From contig JAITWS010000043.1 in assembly GCA_031285185.1 (NCBI GenBank), positions 1-48,245 of the forward strand: a DNA stretch of 48,245 nt. Direction: 5' to 3'. This stretch comes from Methylobacillus sp. (GTDB taxonomy: Bacteria > Pseudomonadota > Gammaproteobacteria > Burkholderiales > Methylophilaceae). The position numbers and the translations under genes are program-made. Positions 43,733 to 48,245 of this stretch are shown piece by piece. How positions within the stretch are numbered: position 1 is the first letter of the stretch; each line of letters begins with the position of its first letter. The notes beneath the pieces were generated by a model that made no database searches, had not been told where the DNA came from, and saw only the letters and a list, made by a program, of their open reading frames with translations.

Positions 43733-44614
43733 GTGTTTGATCGCATCACCATTGTCAACGTTGATGGTCGCCCCGGCGATCTGCTTGAAACGCAGTTGGC
43801 GCTTGTTCACAGTGTCAGGCAGATGCCGGGCGCGCGTTGTCTGTTGCTTTCGCCGACCAAGCCCGCGAATCTCATGGAACCGATTGAGCATGTCAGAATC
43901 GCGCCCATGGGCTATCTCGAATATTCGCTTTTCGTCACTTACACCCTGCATCAGTTCATAGAGACCGACTACGCCCTGATCGTGCAGAACGATGGTTGGG
44001 TGCTCAACGGCGCATTGTTCACCAAAGACTTTTTTGAGTTTGATTACATCGGCGCGCCCATCCATCTTGCCAATGTCATCACCCCGGACGGCGAAACGCT
44101 TATGCGGAAATTTTCGTGGGTGCAGCGCGCGACGGAATTGCGGCAAACACCCGGAACCAAAATCAATTTCCTTATGAACGGCGGCTTCAGCCTTCGCAGC
44201 AAAAAGTTTCTCAAAGCGCCGTCGCAGCTTGGGCTGGATTACAAATTGCGTCCGCCGACCATGATCGTCAATCGCGCGGGCGAGCAGCAAATGCAATGGC
44301 CGGAGGGCGATGCCTGGGAGGATGTTTATCATTGCGTGGTGAATCGCGCGGCGCTGGAGTCAGCGGGCATACGCTTTCCGCCCTTGAACCTCGCGGCGAA
44401 ATTCGCTTTTGAACACCTCAATCCGATTTTGCACAAGGATATGGACATCAGCAAAATTTTCGGCCATCACATGAAAGCGCGGCGGCTGGGTTCGCTTGAT
44501 CCGCTGACCATACGTTTTATCTGGCTCGAACGCGAATTGCGCCCCATCCCCATGGAGGACAAGGTGATTGAAGCCTTCGAAAAACTGGGTTACAAACTGG
44601 AATTTGCGACGTGA
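43733..44614 (+). CDS. DUF5672 family protein, tandem copy 1
   Basis: A 293-residue protein that looks like a glycosyltransferase-type alpha/beta fold. Landmarks shared with DUF5672 proteins are SLFVTYTLHQFIETDYALIVQNDGWVLN (an acidic QNDGW, perhaps the sugar-nucleotide metal site), FDYIGAP near 103 and FLMNGGFSLRSKKFL near 145. It starts with GTG at 43733, with AAAGG upstream. Copy 2 starts 12 bp after the stop and is roughly two-thirds identical by eye, so this is a recent tandem duplication. Probable role in surface glycan assembly is inferred from fold and neighbours. Confidence 0.8.
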   Translation: MFDRITIVNVDGRPGDLLETQLALVHSVRQMPGARCLLLSPTKPANLMEPIEHVRIAPMGYLEYSLFVTYTLHQFIETDYALIVQNDGWVLNGALFTKDFFEFDYIGAPIHLANVITPDGETLMRKFSWVQRATELRQTPGTKINFLMNGGFSLRSKKFLKAPSQLGLDYKLRPPTMIVNRAGEQQMQWPEGDAWEDVYHCVVNRAALESAGIRFPPLNLAAKFAFEHLNPILHKDMDISKIFGHHMKARRLGSLDPLTIRFIWLERELRPIPMEDKVIEAFEKLGYKLEFAT

Positions 44615-44626
44615 GCGGGACGCGCC

Positions 44627-45514
44627 GTGTTTGACCGCATCACCATCGTCAATGTTGATGGCCGCATCGGTGATCTGCATGAAACGCAACTGGCGCTGCA
44701 TTACAGCGCCACGCAAATGCCGGGCGCGCGTTGTCTGCTGCTTTCGCCGACCAAGCCGAAAAAACTCCTGCCGCTGATCGAGCATATTCCCATCGTCCCC
44801 ATGGGACATCTCGAATACTCGCTTTTCGTCACCTATGCCCTGCATCAATTCATAGACACCGAGTTCGCCCTCATCGTGCAAAACGACGGCTGGGTGCTCA
44901 ACGGCGCATCCTTCCTCCCGGAATTTTTTGAATATGATTATCTCGGCGCGCCGACCGGCCTCGCGGATGTCCTCACCCCGGACGGCAAAAAAACCTTCGT
45001 GCGACGGTTTACCTGGGTTCAGCGCATGTTGGAATCAAGACAAACGCCCGGCTTCAAAATCAATTATTCCATGAACGGCGGCTTCAGCCTCCGCAGCAAA
45101 AAATTCCTGCAAACGCCGTCACAACTCGGGCTGGAATATCGTCTGCGCCCGCCCACCGTGTCGCGCAACCGCGTCAGTCGCTACGCCATGCAGTGGCCTT
45201 CCGGCGACGCCTGGGAAGATGTCTATCACTGCGTCATCAACCGCGACATGTCGGACAAGGTCGGCATTCTCTTTCCGCCCTTGAGCGTCGGCCTCAAATT
45301 CGCCTTTGAACATCTCCACCCGCATCTGCACGAAGGCATGGACATCAGCAAGATATTCGGACACCACATGGGCGCGCGCCGATTGACCTCGCTCGATCCG
45401 CTGACCATACGCTTCACCTGGCTTGAGCGCGAACTGCTCACGCTGGGCATGGAAGATGTCGTCTTTCAAACATTCAAAAAGCTGGGCTACAAACTGGAAT
45501 TTCCGCCGGGGTGA
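44627..45514 (+). CDS. DUF5672 family protein, tandem copy 2
   Basis: A 295-residue paralogue of copy 1, aligning along its whole length: both begin MFDRITIVNVDGR, both have LIVQNDGWVLNGA, NGGFSLRSKKFL and DISKIFGHHM. Differences cluster in the region after FxYxGAP and in the loop following the RPPT motif, suggesting divergence of acceptor or donor recognition. Start codon GTG at 44627, with GAGCGGGA upstream. It is followed by the MITE-like element, which carries a terminator, so the downstream gene is probably separate. Confidence 0.8.
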   Translation: MFDRITIVNVDGRIGDLHETQLALHYSATQMPGARCLLLSPTKPKKLLPLIEHIPIVPMGHLEYSLFVTYALHQFIDTEFALIVQNDGWVLNGASFLPEFFEYDYLGAPTGLADVLTPDGKKTFVRRFTWVQRMLESRQTPGFKINYSMNGGFSLRSKKFLQTPSQLGLEYRLRPPTVSRNRVSRYAMQWPSGDAWEDVYHCVINRDMSDKVGILFPPLSVGLKFAFEHLHPHLHEGMDISKIFGHHMGARRLTSLDPLTIRFTWLERELLTLGMEDVVFQTFKKLGYKLEFPPG

Positions 45515-45523
45515 GGTGATTTA

Positions 45524-45696
45524 TTCCCCTTCGGTGAAGGGGTGGCGCCGAAGGCGACGGGGTAGTTTAAAAAGAACATCGCCCCGCTGGGGCACGAATG
45601 GTTTGAAAGCGTTAATATGAGGTGCGATGCTACGCATCGCGTTTTTTTCGTGAACTACCCCGTCCGCTTCGCGTCCACCCCTTCACAGAAGGGGAA
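45524..45696. mobile_element. MITE-like element with 44-bp imperfect inverted ends
   Basis: Left end 45524-45567 and right end 45653-45696 are 44-bp inverted repeats (TTCCCCTTC...GGGGTAGTT) that differ at only a few positions. The ends are flanked on each side by TTA, a possible 3-bp target duplication. The 85-bp interior has a GCCCC-GCT-GGGGC hairpin and a terminator-like hairpin but no gene, so the element is non-autonomous. Confidence 0.7.
45624..45648 (+). terminator. intrinsic terminator inside the MITE-like element
   Basis: GCGATGC (45624-45630), loop TAC, GCATCGC (45634-45640), then GTTTTTTT. It would end transcripts from the DUF5672 genes. Confidence 0.8.
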
Positions 45697-45769
45697 TTAA
45701 AACCGCGCTTCCGCATGATATTATTTCGCCGTCCACAAAAACTTCACCGCAAAGACTTGGAAACCCACC

Positions 45770-47539
45770 ATGAATGAAACCCGCAAATCGGCCATGCGAC
45801 GCGGGCGCGAGCCATCCTTCATCCGGCATTATTTCCGGGGCGTCGGCTTGGACATCGGCGTGGAAAACGATCCCTTGAGCGCCTGCGCGCATCTTTTTCC
45901 GCTCATCGAGCGCGTGGTGGCGTGGGATCACGCCAAGGGCGACGCGCTGCAATTGCGCGGGGTCGAAGATTGCAGCCTTGATTTTGTGCATTCCATTTTC
46001 GGTCTGGCGCATTTCGACAATCCGGCGCAAGCGTTGGCGCGCTGGCTGGATGTCGTCAAACCCGGCGGTCATGTCATCGTCACCGTGCCGGACGAAGATT
46101 TGTATGGCAAGGGCGCATGGCCGAACCGCTTTGCCGCGAGCCACAAGGCGAGCTTCACCATCGCCAAATCCAAAAACGAACAACGCTTGCCGCGTTCGAT
46201 CAATGTGTTCGATCTGGTGGAAGCGATGCTGCCCGTGGCCTCGTGCGAGCGCGTAGCCTTGGTGCGCGATTTCTACGACGACAAGCAGCCTGATGTTGAC
46301 CAAACCGCGCAAGGCGTGGCCGAATGCGCCATCGAAATCGTGCTGCGTAAACGCGATGTGCCGTCGCTCTGGGCGCTGTTGCGCGAAGCGGCTCAAGCCG
46401 ACAACGCCGAAACCGGCCTCGCCCTCTGCCGCCGCGCGCGGGAACTGTATCCCTACCGCTTCGATGCCTATCACCAATCCATGATGCAGATGTTGCGATG
46501 GGGCGTGCCGGAGCAAGAGGTGGCGATGTGGCAAGAGGCCACCACGCGCATCCCGCAGGATCACGGAGTCTGGTTATACCGCTGGCTCAGTCTGGTATTG
46601 GTCGGGCAGTTGCACGAAGGATTCAAGCTGCGCGAATCGCGCTTTATCCACGCGCCGTGGCAACGCCGCGCCAAGGTGCAGCCCCCGCAATTTATCCCGG
46701 CATGGACAGGCCAACCGCTCGCGGGAAAATCCATCGTCATCTGGAGCGAATTTGGTCTGGGCGACGAAATTTTCTTCTTCCGCTTCGCCCGCATTCTGCG
46801 CGAACAATGCGGCGCTGCCCATGTATCCGTCGTTTGCCAGCAACCCCTGCTGGAACTGTTCCGCGATTCCGGCGAAGCGGATGCCGTGGTGGATATCGAA
46901 CACATCGCCGATTTGCCGCCCTGCAATTACTGGGTCTATCCCCACGCCATTCCCGCCTATCTTCCGCTGAATTTTGACGCGCTCCCGCCCACGGTTCCCT
47001 ATTTGCGCGTGTCGGACGGACAAACGCTGCCTGCCGCGCTGCAACAAACTGCGCCCGGAAAGTTGAAAGTGGGCATCGTGTTCCGAGGCAACCCAACGCA
47101 AGAAAATGATGCCGCCCGCTCGCTGTCCTCGCTGTCGCGTCTGGATAGACTGTTTGAACTCGAAAACGTGGAATTTTTCAGCCTGCAAAAAGGCGAGTGC
47201 GCGGACGAAACGGCGCGATACGCGCAAGAGCGAACAAACTTCCACGACCTCGGCCCGGAGTTTCAAAACATGGCGCAAACCGCCGCCACCATCTCGGCGC
47301 TCGATCTGGTCATCGCCACCGACACTTCACTCGCCCACCTCGCGGGCGCGCTGGGCAAACCAGTATGGGTCATGGTTTCGCTGCTCTGCGATTGGCGTTA
47401 TCACTACCGCCGCGAGGACAATCCGTGGTATCCCACTATGCGACTATTCCGCAATGTCTGGAACAACGGCGACCCGCGCGACTGGACGGCAGTGGTGGAG
47501 AAAATCAGGAGTGAGTTGGAAAAGTTGGCGAGGCGCTGA
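45770..47539 (+). CDS. methyltransferase / TPR-like / glycosyltransferase-9-like fusion
   Basis: A 589-residue multidomain protein. Residues about 1-195 resemble a SAM-dependent methyltransferase: GLDIGVENDPL opening, VHSIFGLAHFDNP, then PGGHVIVTVPDEDLYG. The middle (about 200-295) is helical with TPR-like repeats (ETGLALCRRARELYPYRFDA). Residues about 320-585 resemble a heptosyltransferase-type GT-B glycosyltransferase: IVIWSEFGLGDEIFFFRF, KVGIVFRGNP and the nucleotide-sugar motif ATDTSLAHLAGALGKPVWVM. GGAAACCCACC precedes the ATG. It probably modifies and extends a surface glycan; the substrate is unknown. The methyltransferase glycine motif is short, so activity of that domain is less certain. 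Confidence 0.82.
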   Translation: MNETRKSAMRRGREPSFIRHYFRGVGLDIGVENDPLSACAHLFPLIERVVAWDHAKGDALQLRGVEDCSLDFVHSIFGLAHFDNPAQALARWLDVVKPGGHVIVTVPDEDLYGKGAWPNRFAASHKASFTIAKSKNEQRLPRSINVFDLVEAMLPVASCERVALVRDFYDDKQPDVDQTAQGVAECAIEIVLRKRDVPSLWALLREAAQADNAETGLALCRRARELYPYRFDAYHQSMMQMLRWGVPEQEVAMWQEATTRIPQDHGVWLYRWLSLVLVGQLHEGFKLRESRFIHAPWQRRAKVQPPQFIPAWTGQPLAGKSIVIWSEFGLGDEIFFFRFARILREQCGAAHVSVVCQQPLLELFRDSGEADAVVDIEHIADLPPCNYWVYPHAIPAYLPLNFDALPPTVPYLRVSDGQTLPAALQQTAPGKLKVGIVFRGNPTQENDAARSLSSLSRLDRLFELENVEFFSLQKGECADETARYAQERTNFHDLGPEFQNMAQTAATISALDLVIATDTSLAHLAGALGKPVWVMVSLLCDWRYHYRREDNPWYPTMRLFRNVWNNGDPRDWTAVVEKIRSELEKLARR

Positions 47540-47554
47540 TCTGTTTCCCAACCT

Positions 47555-47932
47555 CTAAACAACGATCACAAGATCCGTGTACCCGGCAAGTATCGGGTCG
47601 TGCGTGACCAGCGCCAGCGGCTCCGTCATGGCTTGGGCAATCAGCAGACGATCAAACGGATCGCGATGAATATGCGGAAGATCGCGGAGGCGGACTGCGT
47701 GTAATGCGCGCACCGGGAGTTCGGAAAAGCCGCTTTTCGTGATTTCCCCGATCAGCAGGTTCACATCCACATCCAGCTTGCCCAGTCCTGCCTTGATGGA
47801 TGCCTCCCAAATGCTCGCGCTGCTGACGAATACCTCATCCGCATCAAGGATGCGTTTGCGCGCCTCCCCGGACAATCTCTTATCGTCCGAGACCGCCCAC
47901 AAGAACACATGCGTATCAAGCAAAAGCCGCAT
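47555..47932 (-). CDS. vapC: PIN-domain toxin VapC
   Basis: A 125-residue PIN-domain endoribonuclease toxin. The acidic residues are in place: Asp in MRLLLDTHVFLW, Glu in SASIWEASIKAGLGKL near 42 and Asp in DPFDRLLIAQAM near 92. It lies directly after the antitoxin gene with the TGATG one-base overlap typical of toxin-antitoxin pairs. The start is the ATG at 47932; a TTG one codon earlier is also in frame. Confidence 0.93.
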   Translation of the reverse strand: MRLLLDTHVFLWAVSDDKRLSGEARKRILDADEVFVSSASIWEASIKAGLGKLDVDVNLLIGEITKSGFSELPVRALHAVRLRDLPHIHRDPFDRLLIAQAMTEPLALVTHDPILAGYTDLVIVV

Positions 47933-48171
47933 CAACGCCCCTCAAATTCCGCGAGCACATCCTCCGGCAACGGCGCATCAAAATCATCGGCAATGCGTAT
48001 TTTGCCTTTCAGACCGCCGAAACGACGCGCGACTTTCGGGCGCTCGACCGACACCAACCGGGCAGTCGGAACCCCGGCTTTGGCAATCAAAATTTCCTCC
48101 CCGTTCGCGGCGGCATCAACCAAGCGGGAAAAATGCGTTTTCGCCTCGTGGATATTTACGGTTTGCATCAT
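47932..48171 (-). CDS. vapB: Phd/YefM-type antitoxin paired with VapC
   Basis: A 79-residue antitoxin that should bind and silence VapC and repress their common promoter. The N-terminus MMQTVNIHEAKTHFSRLVDA is the Phd/YefM DNA-binding fold; the C-terminal part (RIADDFDAPLPEDVLAEFEG) is the acidic toxin-binding tail. AGGAG is 5 nt before the first of two adjacent ATGs (48171), which I use; the second gives one residue fewer. The frame continuing to 48225 runs through the promoter and is not used. Confidence 0.9.
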   Translation of the reverse strand: MMQTVNIHEAKTHFSRLVDAAANGEEILIAKAGVPTARLVSVERPKVARRFGGLKGKIRIADDFDAPLPEDVLAEFEGR

Positions 48172-48196
48172 GCGGCTCCTGCGATGAAGTTGAGCT

Positions 48197-48225
48197 ATGT
48201 TAGTCCAGGTTAGTCCTTGACGCAA
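48197..48225 (-). promoter_or_regulatory. vapBC promoter with tandem operator-like repeats
   Basis: Minus strand -35 TTGCGT (48220-48225), 17-bp spacer, -10 TAACAT (48197-48202). Two direct copies of GGACTAAC (48199-48206 and 48209-48216) lie 10 bp apart, one helical turn, overlapping the -10 and the spacer, as expected for autorepression by the antitoxin. Confidence 0.6.
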
Positions 48226-48245
48226 ACACTCCCTGAAACCACCGC

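Overview
The window looks like a chromosomal segment of a betaproteobacterium with fairly high GC. The 5' end of the 16S rRNA at the left edge has the GGCGGCATGCTTT continuation common in that class, and the core genes (PrmB, DapE, NagZ, XseA, Kup, YdbH/YnbE/YdbL, MlaA) are of proteobacterial type. A complete mxaRSACKL-type cluster suggests a methylotroph or a relative carrying a PQQ alcohol dehydrogenase. An order such as Nitrosomonadales (Gallionellaceae, Methylophilaceae and relatives) is a guess, not a demonstration.

Layout. 1-500: start of an rRNA operon running leftwards (16S 5' end, boxA, strong promoter), with an initiator tRNA gene directly upstream. 532-5192: VIT-family transporter, zinc alcohol dehydrogenase, AhpD/CMD-like protein, then dapE, a 32-residue membrane protein and prmB, overlapping end to end. 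5296-7771: DNA polymerase IV and an AraC-type regulator preceded by a possible leader peptide in a C11 tract. 8081-13400: six-gene mxaR-S-A-C-K-L operon without the structural dehydrogenase genes. 13532-15728: mlaA, fbp and a small conserved-looking protein. 15910-18419: two divergent paralogous AraC regulators with a possible 76-residue protein between them. 18537-22212: an HDAC-family deacetylase divergent from a Pat-like acyl-CoA synthetase/acetyltransferase. 22257-28173: BI-1 protein, then a compact operon (binding lipoprotein, glyoxalase-fold protein, L,D-transpeptidase, two Opp-type permeases, nagZ) that reads as a cell-wall peptide uptake and recycling unit. 28655-35193: rlmD, a large TpsA-type adhesin and a DnaQ-like exonuclease. 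35526-39265: dsbB-cysM-ydbH-ynbE-ydbL. 39321-43576: xseA, kup and an M48 metalloprotease lipoprotein. 43733-47539: tandem DUF5672 proteins and a methyltransferase-TPR-glycosyltransferase fusion. 47555-48225: a vapBC toxin-antitoxin pair with its promoter.

The segment is rich in dispersed palindromic repeats of at least six families (CCCTCTCCC palindromes, GGGCGGGTTT palindromes, CGTCATTGCGAG elements, CCTGAGCTTGTCGAAG, a GTTACTTTCTTTT stem-loop, and a 173-bp MITE-like element). Most lie between genes. Some have entered coding sequence: two families lie in frame inside the adhesin signal peptide, and one forms the region where the binding-protein lipoprotein must start.

The points most worth following are the putative muropeptide operon, the repeat-extended signal peptide of the adhesin, the mxa cluster without mxaFJGI, the deacetylase/acetyltransferase pair, and the small ORFs at 6694 and 17237. 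No phage, insertion sequence or CRISPR array was seen.
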